Shown here: in pieces, positions 24,585 to 35,900 of the stretch
How positions within the stretch are numbered: the stretch's first letter is position 1
How the letters are laid out: each line of letters begins with the position of its first letter
NCBI GenBank assembly: GCA_038496445.1
Contig: JALMLS010000344.1
Coordinates: 372,001-436,000, forward strand
Source of the DNA: Trichosphaerium sp. ATCC 40318
Lineage: Eukaryota > Discosea > Flabellinia > Trichosidae
DNA length: 64,000 nucleotides
Direction of reading: 5' to 3'
Notes under the pieces: generated by a model
What the model saw: only the letters and a program-made list of their open reading frames with translations
Told to the model about the DNA's origin: nothing
The model's database searches: none
Made by a program: the position numbers and the translations under genes

Positions 24585-26393
24585 ATGTCCTCAAAACAAA
24601 GAAAAAACAACTCCAACAACAAGGATTATGTAATCAAGGTAAACTAAACACAAGGCGGTTTATTTTAAGGTTATTACGTACTAAGACCATCTAGATCCCT
24701 CCATTCCACTACTTGCATCTTTTAAACACAAACAAGAACGTCACTCGCGTTGTAACTGGTCCACAAACGCTAACATGCTTGGAGGATGAACAAGGTACCC
24801 TACACGTCATTTACACTTAAAAAAAGGCGTCTGAGTACAGTTCACGCCTGTTTTCAAAGCTTTTTCAAGTAATTGTGTCTTTGACGTTGACAAGTTTTTT
24901 GCAGTCGTTCACGGGCCTGCGCACATGGTGGTAGTGCCACCACGCCATTATGTCATTGTAGACAATCCAGTAGTAACTACTGGAGACAAAGATGATAGCG
25001 GCCAACCAAAGGTATAGTGTATTTACACGCGTGTTACAAGTGTTAAAGTTTAAAAGGTCGTTATGGACACTTATGGTTCAGCAAAACTGAGGCATGGTGA
25101 CTCAGAAGTGCGCCTATCTGGTCAGCCGTTTCCTTTGTACCCAGGAGAAAAAATTTCAGGTTCTGTAAAGCCGTTAGTTATCGTAGCCGAAAACACAGCT
25201 CTACGCCTTCATGTGCGTATTTGTATAAGGTTTCTATTTCTAGAAGTTAACATCTGCCTAGGCATTGCGTACATTCGAGGATATTTACGCCCCAGACGGT
25301 CCCGAGTTACGCCAAGCTGGTACTGCGACTATATAACCTCAATACACGCTAAACGTACTCTCTAGGAGAGGTATGGCTCTTTTATGGTCCAGCCACGTAT
25401 ATCCCTCAAGTCCAAGTCGAGATGCTTCAAACCGTAAAAGCTGTTATATTGAGACCCCTACAAGGTGCATTTTAAACTTTTACAATAAACCAAAGTAATA
25501 TATTGACACTTTCAAGCCCTACAACTTCGTGCACGTGATGATTGTACTGATTGGAAGAATAAAGAAAGAAAGGCTGGTGAACAATGGCTAGTACAAACTA
25601 TTGGTGCCTACCTCCCACAAGCTAATGAAGAAATTGTAAAAACCATAACAGCCAAAGTATTGACACACAGTAAAGCGTACGAATTTATTATTTGTCTACA
25701 TCAACACTAATGGAGCTCAGAATTCACGTGCGCGCTGAGCGAACTTATACTGATAAAAACGGTATTGAGAGGAAGGCTGGTACAGAGTGGCTTGTGACTT
25801 CAGAAGACGCAACTACTTATATCCCAAGTGTTAATGAGGTACTAACCAAAAGCAAAGTAGTGCTTAAGCTGACTTTTGTTTGAAGACTATAACAAGAGAG
25901 ATAAACGCAACTACTATTCGCCAAAACCAATATGTTGTTATCAATGATCCAGTAGGAGAAGACGGTAAACCACAACTTGGTATGCGCAAGCTAGTCAGAG
26001 GACCTCGCAATTTGTTCTTGCAGCCAGGTGAAAGGCTTGAGGGCGGACACGTTAAAGCTATGTTTGTTCTGGATGCCGACACGTACGTTTATATTTATCA
26101 TAGTGCTTAAAGAATCTTTTTAACTTTTTTAAAGTGCTCTATTTGTAAGAGCAAAAGAAGAATTTGTTGACAGATATGGAGGTGGTTCTGTTAAAAGAAG
26201 ACCTGGTAATCGTTGGTATGTCTACGGACCAGGTGAATATTGCCCACCACTTGAAGTAGACGTACTACCAAAGCGCGCACGCGCTTTTGTAAGTGTTGAT
26301 GGTCTTGGATTGCATCTGTTTCATCCTGGCCAGTACGCTGGTTTGTTTCTCCTGTTTGCTATACTCTACATTTTGTACATTCGATACATGTAA
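24585..26393 (+). CDS. short major-vault-protein-like protein with C-terminal membrane helix
   Basis: Vault-shell family protein carrying only the N-terminal repeat region. From ATG 24585 (MSSKQRKNNSNNKDYVIK), exons read IPPFHYLHLLN, then MVVVPPRHYVIVDNPV, LRHGDSEVRLSGQPFPLYPG, and DCTDWKNKERKAGEQWLVQT. Then come ERTYTDKNGIERKAGTEWLV, QYVVINDPVGEDGKPQLGMR and LFLQPGERLEGGHVKAMFVL. These align in order with repeats 1 to about 6 of major vault protein. The gene then stops: WYVYGPGEYCPPLEVDVLPK is followed by a hydrophobic tail (YAGLFLLFAILYILYIRYM) and TAA at 26391-26393. The shoulder, cap-helix and cap-ring parts of canonical MVP (about 850 residues) are absent. A GTAAGT inside the last exon could remove 15 codons (26288-26332) in frame and leave the helix intact. 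Family firm; membrane anchoring inferred. Confidence 0.85.
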
Positions 26394-26930
26394 GTAACAA
26401 ACTAATAAAAGTGCAGTTGTTAGTTACAACACAAACAAGGTACACCTCGTATCATTGCAAAATAATCTCTGTTTTTCAATCGTGTCACAAACTAGTTTAG
26501 AAGTGTCGTTAACGCGCGTGCATTGAAAAAAACACTATTTATAAGCGTTTAACACGATGTGCTGTTTTTTAGAATATTTACCAGTCAGAATATGTACACG
26601 TGACACGTTGTTAAATGCTTAAATAAATAGCTGCACGTGCAAGAAATAACGTGTATTTTAATACTAATTCTTGAAGTACGAAATACTAACTAACGGTCAA
26701 AAGACAAAAATGGATTACTTCAAGCCGATAAGATAAATAAAACTAAAATCTGCTTTTTTTCGAACTGATTGCCAGTTTACTATCTTACACTACCAAAAAA
26801 AAGAAAAAAGAAAGAGAGGGTAAGGTTCTGAAGCAGTTTGCTTGTGCTTTTCTTCTTTGTAATATGTACAATTGTCGTGTTGTTTGTTTCTCGTTAAAAA
26901 TGAACAAAAAGGGTCGTTAAATATCTCTCG
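26394..26930. other. intergenic, convergent 3' ends with CACGTG motifs
   Basis: AT-rich spacer between the vault-like gene (plus) and the coiled-coil gene (minus). CACGTG occurs near 26596 and again near 26634. T- and A-rich runs near 26750-26815 are likely UTR. No gene recognised. Confidence 0.5.
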
Positions 26931-27686
26931 TCACTCGATAAAGTTGTTTCTGTAGGCAACACGGGCGCCTAGCATAAATACGACAAATAGCCAAACAGCA
27001 ACTTGCAGCATTAGCAATTTGTTCACGTTTTTGTAGGCAGATTTTCCAGACGACGACATGGCGTGTTCGTAATATTGGTGCCAACAACCTGATACGCGTC
27101 TTTCTAGCTCGTATTTGTGTTTGATGTCATCTTCTGCAGATTGAAGTTCTGATATCTTCTGTTTGCTTTGCTGTAGCAGGGATTCAAGCGTAACTCTGAA
27201 ATTTTTTTCTTGCTCGCGCGTTTTCCTTTCCACGTCTAATTCTGTTTGCAAATCTCTGCACTTATTTCTGTGCGTCTCGTTATCTTCTAGGGCACGGCGC
27301 AATTTCTCTTTTAGTTCTGCCATTTGTTGAGTTAATTCGTGTACCAAATGCTTTGCGTCTCCGGGCTTTCGTGGAGAAGCCTGAAAACCGGCGCCATTTG
27401 TTTTTGGTTTTTCTTGAGGTATTGGGCTCGAGTGCTCAGTGTGGTCCTTAGGCGCTTTGTCTGGAGATTTTAAAGCTTCTCCGCCAGCTCCTTGCCCTTC
27501 TTCTGCTGGTGGAGCCTTTTTTTTCGGTGTGTACCTAAACGCAGCCTTCTTCTTGCCCAGGAGTGAACGCAGTGATCCAGAGCGTTTTCCGCCTCCTTGG
27601 GACGGATCTGCATCAGAACCTTCTAATAGAGAATTGGCGACCAATGAGCCTGTTCGCTTACCTAACCGCGCGTAACGGGACGCCAT
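26931..27686 (-). CDS. tail-anchored coiled-coil protein, function unknown
   Basis: Single-exon gene of 251 codons. Residues 1-110 are basic, Ser/Gly/Pro-rich and probably disordered (SGSLRSLLGKKKAAFRYTPK). Residues 112-190 are heptad-rich (LVHELTQQMAELKEKLRRAL; LESLLQQSKQKISELQSAED) and predict a parallel coiled coil. After a linker, residues 225-243 form one hydrophobic segment (LLMLQVAVWLFVVFMLGARV) close to the C-terminus (AYRNNFIE). That is the layout of tail-anchored golgin- or tether-like proteins, so an organelle-tethering role is a guess. No named family is recognised. It is convergent with the vault-like gene, which also ends in a membrane helix. Confidence 0.78.
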   Translation of the reverse strand: MASRYARLGKRTGSLVANSLLEGSDADPSQGGGKRSGSLRSLLGKKKAAFRYTPKKKAPPAEEGQGAGGEALKSPDKAPKDHTEHSSPIPQEKPKTNGAGFQASPRKPGDAKHLVHELTQQMAELKEKLRRALEDNETHRNKCRDLQTELDVERKTREQEKNFRVTLESLLQQSKQKISELQSAEDDIKHKYELERRVSGCWHQYYEHAMSSSGKSAYKNVNKLLMLQVAVWLFVVFMLGARVAYRNNFIE

Positions 27687-28049
27687 CTCCTATGTTTATT
27701 GTTTGTCTAACGGCTTAATACTTTTTTTTTGCGTAAAGACTAAGTGATCTCCCTCCTTAATACAAACAGGCTCAGATTCTAGTGCGCTGCTACGCGAATA
27801 CCAGAATATTTAAGTACAGTAATTGTGCCAAGTCTGTTTTTGTTTTTTAGGCAAAATGCTTAAATGGGTGCAAACGCTACAATTGAACCTCTGAAGGATA
27901 TTCTAGCAATCCTCTCGCGATACGCGCACATTTGACAATAAAATAACGGCACGTGTAAATTGGAAAACAACAATAACGAAGTGCTCGTATTTTGAGTCGT
28001 GACGCCGATTCTCTCTGAGGTAGGCAAAATACGCAACAATAATTTACTT
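27687..28049. other. intergenic spacer
   Basis: Upstream of the coiled-coil gene and downstream of the Lys-rich gene, both on the minus strand. AT-rich, with a CACGTG near 27951. No gene recognised. Confidence 0.45.
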
Positions 28050-29415
28050 TTATACACTACCATAGTTTTCCACCATGCCTCCCAATTTAGGTGCGCCTTC
28101 AATCTCACGATTGAGCCTATCGAAAGAGTAAGGGTTCAAACGCAAGTCTAGAAAAAACGTAAGGGTAAAGACAAAAAAAAAGGTAACGGTGCCTGGTTTA
28201 AAATGAGTTTGATCAAAAGTCTGCTTGGCACGTTTCACCAGCTTTTTGTCGTCTCTTTGAGGCGTGGGTAATGCGCGACTTTCTGACCTGTCTACAGCAC
28301 TTGAGACGTTCGTAGCACTCGCAGGTGTAACATCTACTACAACAGGCTCCTTTGGTTTGTTTGGTACTGGCAAAGGCTTTTTAGATTTCTTTGTAGGAGA
28401 TAGTGGCGCTGCTTTTTCTGCTTTTGGACTGGGCAAAGGTTTCTCACCTTTTGGTGGGCTTGGCAGGGGTTTCTCAGCAAGTGACGCTTTGGACGTCTTG
28501 GTTAGTTTTCTAGAAGAGGAAGGCTTCTTTTGTTTTTTAGTACTATCTTTTGCTTTGGTGCTCGAGTTAGAGTCCGCTGATTCTGTGCTAATAGACAGGG
28601 ACAGAGATAATGGAGGTGACGTTGGGCTAGCAACCAAGTAAGCAAGTATGCATGAGAGACTTTAATTACCTGGTGGGCCTACGCTTTGGAGACATAGATC
28701 GGGGAGCACGGAGTGAAGGAGCTGGAGGAAGTCGAGGCGAAGGCTTTTTAGGCTTAGTTTTAGTGCCTTTAGTACTCTTTGGCTTTGTTGCTCTTGGAGA
28801 CTCTTTGTTTGGTTTTGTGCCTTTTGACGATGCTCTTTTTGGTTTTGTAGATGCCCTCTTTGAATTTGCTTTCACTGGTGGAGCTGGTGACGCTTTCTTT
28901 GGCCTGACTGATTTCCGAACAGACTTCTTTGCATTCCTACAGCACATTAAACACAAAAAAAAATTAGTTGCTTACTTTGATTGCCATTCAAGAGGAGTTG
29001 GCACTCCAGGGAATAGCTCCTTGCCGCCAGTGAACCCGTCATCACAATGCCACTCACCACCAATTAGTTGGCAATAAGTAGGTAAAGCTTTCCACACGAC
29101 TACACCAGATACAGTTCCAACTTTTTCTTGGTTGCCGTCCCTATCATTAACATTAATTTTAATTGCATAACCTTTGTGGGTGTACTTTAGTCGTGTCGTA
29201 AATGAAGCCTTCTCTGGTGCAAGTACATTGCACACTTTAAGAGAACCCTTTGCGCCTATAACGGCGTTTTGACCAGGCGCTCTCTTGCCATTGTCTGCCT
29301 TTACTAAAAAGTCAATGGTTGCATCACCAAGTTCAGCGAGTGTAGTCAAGAGACTAATCTCTTTACAGGACATATGACCGTTCTCATTTTCGCATTTTTG
29401 AGGAGATTTTGTCAT
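28050..29415 (-). CDS. Lys/Pro/Ser-rich basic protein with unique N-terminal domain
   Basis: From ATG 29415 the first exon encodes about 147 residues of ordered-looking sequence (SLLTTLAELGDATIDFLVKA ... KGYAIKINVNDRDGNQEK ... YCQLIGGEWHCDDGFTGGKE) with paired cysteines. An intron (about 28935-28970) leads to a histone-H1-like tail of Lys, Pro, Ser and Ala repeats (KSVRKSVRPKKASPAPPVK; KPLPSPPKGEKPLPSPK). A second intron (28630-28671) and a third (about 28147-28200) precede the last exon (NPYSFDRLNREIEGAPKLGG), which ends MVENYGSV and TAA at 28050. The tail suggests nucleic-acid or chromatin binding. I do not recognise the N-terminal domain. Confidence 0.7.
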
Positions 29416-30228
29416 GTGCCATTTTGTGTCACTTTGTACTTGTTAGTTGCATTGTTATCGAGTACTAGCCGTTATACAATAACTTACATTGATAGCTTGT
29501 AGGATACATATAGGTTGTCCTTTGATACGCCGTCGGAAGGTAGAATTTTTAGTTTTTCAAAATTTAATTCGGCTTTAGATTCATGACGAAGTTGTAAATT
29601 AAATCTGAGTGTTGCAACGCGTTTGTTTGCATCCTAGCCAATTATAAGTTTGTGGGAGGATTTTGTAGCATCTTTTTTTGAAATTTACTTGCATTGTGAA
29701 GTTCCATAGTGTACTTAGGTGGCCCTGTCGCCAAGAGGTGAAGGTTTAGTTCTCCCTTACCTATTATTGTTAGTTGTGTATTGATTTATGTGCACTTGCC
29801 AACACAACGCCCTGACTTGGCTTCATTGCATTCAAATACGCACGCCTTCTTTTGTAGAGCGGAAGCATACTTTGTTTCGTAATGAAAGGTGTTTTCGGTG
29901 TCATACTCGGGTTTGAGGCCTTTAAGACGTTACTTGTTGCATTAGAAGTGGTTTGTACTCTGCTTTACTGTCGAAGTTTTAAACCGTTGATAATTATCGA
30001 AATTTACTCTCACAAATGTATTTAAGGGTTCCGTCCTGTTGTAGGTTAAGACATTTGGTGCAAAAATACTCTTACACTTCATCACAACAAGTAAAATCTA
30101 CGCATATACTGCTTATAGCACAACTGAAGTTTGCCATTGCGTTATACTTGGATCATTGATGCTAAATCCAATTTGGTGCGTGTAATTAGTAAACTCTAGT
30201 CAAAAACAATTTTACAATATCTGTAACA
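29416..30228. other. intergenic, bidirectional promoter region
   Basis: 813 bp between the divergent Lys-rich gene and TAF11. It is AT-rich with no open frame of interest, and I find no tRNA or other RNA signature. It must hold both promoters; no specific element is identified. Confidence 0.4.
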
Positions 30229-31249
30229 ATGGACATGCCTGATCTCTTTGCTTCGTTTGATGGCGGCGACGATAATGACAACGCTGAAGAACCACCTAAC
30301 AATGCGCCAGAAACCACTCCAAGTACTGACGTAATGGCACCTCCAGCTGCGAAGAGACCAAAACTCGAACACGTACGTTATTTTATTGCAAAATAATTCT
30401 GCAAAGTGTTTTTATAGATGCTCTGTTTACCTTTGAGCGCTACAGAGCATAGTACATTAGCCTTAGAGGCTTACAACACAAGATCGCTTGACACTTGTCT
30501 CATAAAGATTTAGACTCCACAAGAAACACCAGCAGTTGTCGATAAAGAAAAAGACGAGGTAATGGATGATTATGAACAAGACGACTTTGACGACGAAGAT
30601 GAGGGTGCGAATACTATTGCATGGTATAATTAACTCCAACTAGAGGAAGAGTCAAGTGAGCACATTGGCGAAACGCCAGAAGAAAGAAAAAGGCGTTTAC
30701 GTGGTAAAAAGATGTTGTGCGTCTGCATTTTAAGCGTAATTAAACGCATTCTCATAAATCTAAAGGGCAATTCTGTCTCAATTTACACCAGAACAACTTG
30801 ATCGCTATGAGCATTATAGACGCTCAGCGTTTGATAAGAAAGACATTGCAGCAGTACGCTTTTTGTCAAAATGGGTTTTCACATTTTTTTCATAAACATC
30901 AATCATGATTTTCCATTGATGTCACTCTTCTTACTCACTAATGTCGCTCTTTTTTACTTACATTGTATACTTTAGATAATGTCTAAAGTTACAAAAACAC
31001 CTGTAAAACCTCTTACAGCTAGTGTAATGTGTGGTATTGTAAAGTTGTATATTGGAGAAGTTGTTGAAACAGCAAGAAAAGTAATGGGAGAATGGGATCA
31101 TACAGGTCCAATCAGACCTATTCATTTACGGTAACCTTTTTGTCAGTATGATATCTCAACTAATCATTGTACTTAGTGAAGCTTACAGGCGCCTGGTCGC
31201 TCAAAATAAAGTACCACAGCAAAATACACAAGCCCTATTTCGCGTGTGA
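30229..31249 (+). CDS. TAF11: transcription initiation factor TFIID subunit 11
   Basis: TFIID component with a histone-fold that pairs with TAF13. From ATG 30229 (MDMPDLFASFDGGDDNDNAE) there is an acidic Pro-rich N-terminus with PPAAKRPKLEH, then DDYEQDDFDDEDE and ERKRRLRGKK. The conserved core is QFTPEQLDRYEHYRRSAFDK (about 30780-30840), followed after an intron by IMSKVTKTPVKPLTASVMCG and IVKLYIGEVVETARKVMGEW. The C-terminal block HTGPIRPIHLREAYRRLVAQ and NKVPQQN completes the match to TAF11, where the equivalent human block reads [21 protein letters not shown]. It ends RV and TGA at 31247-31249. Five short introns. Likely essential and broadly expressed. Confidence 0.93.
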
Positions 31250-31429
31250 TGTACCTTATCAAAAAAATAATGTAAAATAGTAAATTGCAAAAAAGCATAA
31301 ACAAGGTTGCTGTTCCTTATGAGCCATGTCAATTAATGGTAGCGAGCTACCTAATGCTCACTTTTCGTCTTATGTAACCATTGATCAGTTCCTATACAAT
31401 TCTGATTTCAATTAAACGTTGTATGAAAT

Positions 31430-31445
31430 TTTGACACGTGTCAAA
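31430..31445. promoter_or_regulatory. 16-bp perfect palindrome centred on CACGTG
   Basis: TTTGACACGTGTCAAA is a perfect dyad about 80 bp upstream of the F-box/LRR gene start and downstream of TAF11. A CACGTG core is the classic bHLH (E-box) site. A regulatory role is inferred only. Confidence 0.4.
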
Positions 31446-31522
31446 GTATTTTCTTTGTTCAAAAAATCACATCACTTTTCCTGCACAACGTAACTCAGCG
31501 TATCCAATTGTACTCTACCTCA

Positions 31523-32555
31523 ATGGCCAATATACAAAGCGATGACACAAGCTCTCGTTTCCTTAAAACACTACCAGTAGAGCTTATTATTACAGTTTTT
31601 GAACACACCAATTAAAACACGATATCCTGTGGCTCAGACATGCTGGCTATTCCATGACATTATTCATAGATATGTCGGTTACGGTACAATCAATATTAGA
31701 TCAACGGAGTCCTTAAAGCGTTTAATCAACCATAAATTGCTGTTAAACAATACGTTCGTATCAATCGGGAACTGCAAAGCCACAGACCAGGAAATATGTT
31801 CATTGGTAGGTGCTAAAAAATTATCACTATGGAAATTGGAAGTGAGTGACAAGTGCCTTGAGGCACTTGCTGGTGTTGAGGAAATATATATATTAAAGTG
31901 CCCATGTATTACGAATGAAGGTGTACGATTATTGTCAGGTGTACATACGATAGATCTGAGCGATATGAAACAGCTGACAGACAAATCATTGGAAGCTTTT
32001 GCAGGTGCGCACACAGTAGATATTTCAGGCTGTACTCGTATCACTGATGAAGGATTACAATCACTTGCTGGCGTTCACCGGATAAATATAAGCTCTTGTA
32101 AAGTTACTGATGTTGGTGTTAAAGCACTTGCTGGAGCTCATACAATAGGAATGTCTTGGTGTGCCAATATTGATGGTTCTTGTTTTGAGCACTTGGTTAA
32201 AACAAAAACCAGGAAAGGTTTGCATACAATTAGCCTTGTTCAGACTCCAGTAACAGATAAAACTATCAAAGCACTTGCTGGAGTTCATACTATTTCCTTA
32301 GCTAGATGTGAAAATATCACAGATGAAGGTGTTATTCATCTTGCTGGTGTACACAAGATATCTTTAAATTTCTGTTTCAGGATAACAGATAGAGGCATTA
32401 AGGCTCTTGCAGGTGTTCATACAATCGATATAAAGGGTTGTTCTCTTGTAACAAATGAAGGGATAGCAGCTCTTAAAGGTGTTTTTAAAATTTGGATCTA
32501 TGGTACACAGTGCACACAGGCTGCTGTCGAAGCACTTATGGCACAACGTAGATGA
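31523..32555 (+). CDS. F-box/leucine-rich-repeat protein, F-box broken by apparent +1 frameshift
   Basis: ATG 31523 opens a frame with the first half of an F-box (FLKTLPVELIITVFEHT, then a stop at about 31614). The second half (PIKTRYPVAQTCWLFHDIIH) continues in the +1 frame, which stays open to TGA/TAG-free 32555. After the F-box come about ten LRRs of roughly 21-23 residues on the pattern ALAGVHTIxLxxCxxITDEGI (31760-32530), the F-box/LRR cysteine-containing subtype used in SCF substrate adaptors. A GT...AG pair could remove the overlap (about 43 bp), but that would delete conserved F-box residues. The LRR frame is intact and single-exon, unlike most genes here. Either a sequencing slip in the CACACC tract, a real frameshift or an early pseudogene explains it. 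Confidence 0.78.
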
Positions 32556-32929
32556 TTTTTTCTACCATTAGAGTTAAACTGCCATGTCAAGTAAACATTA
32601 TTTTGTGTGGAAGAAATAGCAAGTAACTAATTTTTTTTTCCTGAATGATACCCTTGGGTTCATTTTCGTGAGGGTCTTTACCTTCTTCTCTATTCTACCT
32701 AATTTTCTAGTGTTGCTATAACATTTTCTTTTACTTCTATTCACGTGTCATGAGGGTAATTTCGTGCCAAAAAGATCTACAAAATGATGATTTCAGATTC
32801 AATGGATTTCATCCTTTTATTTAGTGGCTGAAGGGCGGCGTGCTCTTGCAACTTATTTACAGCTTTCTTTAAGGAAAAGCAGGCATGGGCACGCGTATAT
32901 TCACCATACAACTACGTATTTACAAATTT
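32556..32929. other. intergenic, convergent 3' ends
   Basis: Between the F-box/LRR gene (plus) and UBE4 (minus). AT-rich, with one CACGTG near 32744. No gene recognised. Confidence 0.5.
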
Positions 32930-35900
32930 TGTCTGTCCTTCAACTTTGAGGAGAGAAAGGCGTTGATCTCCTGCTTTAACTTGGTATCTGGTTTCAGCAT
33001 ATCCTTGGTTAATTTTTGCCTTTTATCATAGTAAGTAATAGAAGAATAGGAATTTTTTATTGTGATGAACAAAATATCAAGGGGTTTTTTTGTTCATCAC
33101 AAAAAAAAAGAACGGCTGTACCTATTGAAAGGATCTGTTTGATCGGACAACAGATGTCGTGTAATTGTGGCACGGTCAACAGTCATTTTAGATGAAGGTA
33201 AAATAACGGGATCTTTCATGAGCGTCTGAAGAATTGGATCTACAAGCAAGATTAACAACAGAAAGAAAAAAAGCAAAAAAACAAAGACTGAAAAAGAGCA
33301 TACCCAAGAATTGTGGTGGAATATCACCCAACTTGTCTTCAATATCCTGTTGCTGTTGAGCAATACCTTGTACATTATGTACAAAAGCCTCAAATTGATC
33401 CGAAAGTGCCTTAACAAATATTTAAGTAACGAGCAAACAGTAATTGAAAAAAAAGTTACCGAAGAAAGTAAATGCTTTGACTTTATGATTCCAGATGCCT
33501 TCAAAAATACTTCATGGCTGTAACTCCTAAAAACAAAATAGTATTAGTTTGAGTACAACACCCTCTAGAACAAGAATACGCCGAATATATTACCTTCCGT
33601 CTCTTGCAACAGACTCAGCGAATGCTGTGTTTGTTGATAAATGTAAATAAATACCAGCGATTCTTGTAAGAAGCCATTTAGGATCCCAGTTGTACTTGGC
33701 AGCGTTTTTAACAGAAAGCTCTTTCTGATTTCTTCCACATATCTTTACTAAAAAGTAATCGAGCATAGAAGCCATCCTACAAAAGATGTTAAGCCAGCAG
33801 AAGTAACATTGGTTTTTTTTTCACAAAAAGAATAGGAAAAGAGAATTGTACCTATCACATAGTTCTTCTCGTGTGAATGGTTCAGGAATGTCTTCAGACA
33901 TGTAATGAAGCATGATAATTGTTTCACGAGAAAGAAGCATATATGTCTTGGTTTGTCGTTGCAGACTTTCTAATTCACGCTCTTTATCACGTCTTTGCTC
34001 CTTTTTTAAAGTAATAAGACATACGAAAAAAAACGTGATCATGATTTTTTTTTCCTTTCTTACCTCTGAAAGAGACACCCATACTTTGTTCTCCTTCTCG
34101 TCAGTAAGATGTTTAATTTTAGCTAGTTTTGATAGGGATTCATCAAGTAGAAAGATAGAATCGTTCAGAAGCATATTCACAAACGTTACAAATCTTGTAG
34201 CATCTCTAAAGCAACCAGTGATTAGTTCATCTCTTTTTCAAAAACAAAAAAGTTAAAAAATGAAAGATACTCACTTAGACTCCTTTATAAATCTAGCATG
34301 ATGTTTTGGTTGTTTCCATAGGTATTTTATTACCAACGCTGCGTAGTATCGAGAGTTGAATTTATCATAGAACTGATTTGAAGCTAATTTTCATAAATTA
34401 GAATTTAGAGCTACTGGATGGTAATTAATAGAGATTACGTACATCCTGTGCGTTCAATATCAATATAAAATTGTACTAAACCACCAGGCAAGTGTTGACA
34501 ACAAGCTTCATTCCGTTCGAAAATATTAAACAATCCATAGAATTTTTCACCAATGTTTGAAGGCATAAGAGCCATAAACGTCTTTACAAAAACTATGTTT
34601 AGCACGTGACATTAAAAAAACAAAAAAAAAAAGTGTATCGTACCTCTACTAATTTTCCTCGTAAATAAGGATTATTGATGCAGTTCTTGTTGGTCATAAA
34701 TGTCACCATAAATGTCAAGAATTCGTCCATTGGTCGATTTCTTAGCAGTTCTTTGTTGTGCCTTGCACTGAATTGCAAAAACTCGGCGACATTACTAACC
34801 AGATGCTCAGGCATATATGCAATAACTTCATTTGCACAACCAGATGGTGTCTACACCAAAAAAGTGAGAAGGAAGTCAAATAAAATAAAAACGAGGTAAA
34901 GAAAAGCAACTACGTACACCAATGCTGAGTACATGTTTGGATAAAAACACGGCCAACAGCCTGTATATTTGGAATGATAGATCCATTATATTCTTCTCAA
35001 GTAAGTGCGCTTCATAACACAATCTGAACGTGATAAGAACAATAACAATACGTTAAACAATCACTTCTTACCTGTGACTATTCATTTCATTCAAACTCAT
35101 CTCAAGCTTTTTAAGCGCATCGTTGTGTATTGGAGTGCTAACGCCAAGGGACTTGAATGCTTCAAATCTTGCTTTTGCGTCATTGTACGCACGCATGTGA
35201 TTCGCATAGCGTTTGAAGACAGGTAATACACCCTTGTTTTACATTATAAGAACAAAAGGGAAAAATCAAGCAAAATTAAAAAAAAACGTAGGAACCGGCG
35301 TACCAAATGCAATGCGCGCAATGTCAAGAAAAAGCACTCAGTTATAAAATTAGGAGTCTTTGGTAACTCGTTTGAGTCAATGTTCATCGCTGAATCGATC
35401 TCACTTCTACGATTCGTTTTATATTCTTTGGCGTCTTCTTCTTTCATAGCAAGGTGAGTATCATTTGCAGTGTCAATTCTGTCAGATTTTATCAGGTACT
35501 CAGGATCGATTAATTTCATCTGTAGGTATTTTAAATAGGTGTTCAGAGTTACTTTTCAAGGTACCTTTGCTCCTCGCGGATCTAGGAACGGACTACAAAG
35601 CCTTAAAAGCACAGCAGAAAAGTTGAGCATGAATCCATCACTACTGACAGTAACACGATCTACTGACATTTTTATGCGATCCACGTTACGTTCAAGTACT
35701 GCAGCAACCCAATCCAACACTCCAGCGCGATTTTCTTTACTTTTAAGTAGAGTTCTAATAATTTGATGCATATAATTTTGAGCCTTTGATATTCTTGTTC
35801 TAATCTGAGATAATGCAGTCTCCTCGTTTAATTGTACGCTAGGATCAGCAAAAAATTTGTCTCTGATCAAAGGCTTGGGCAAAATGTAAGTAAATAACCA

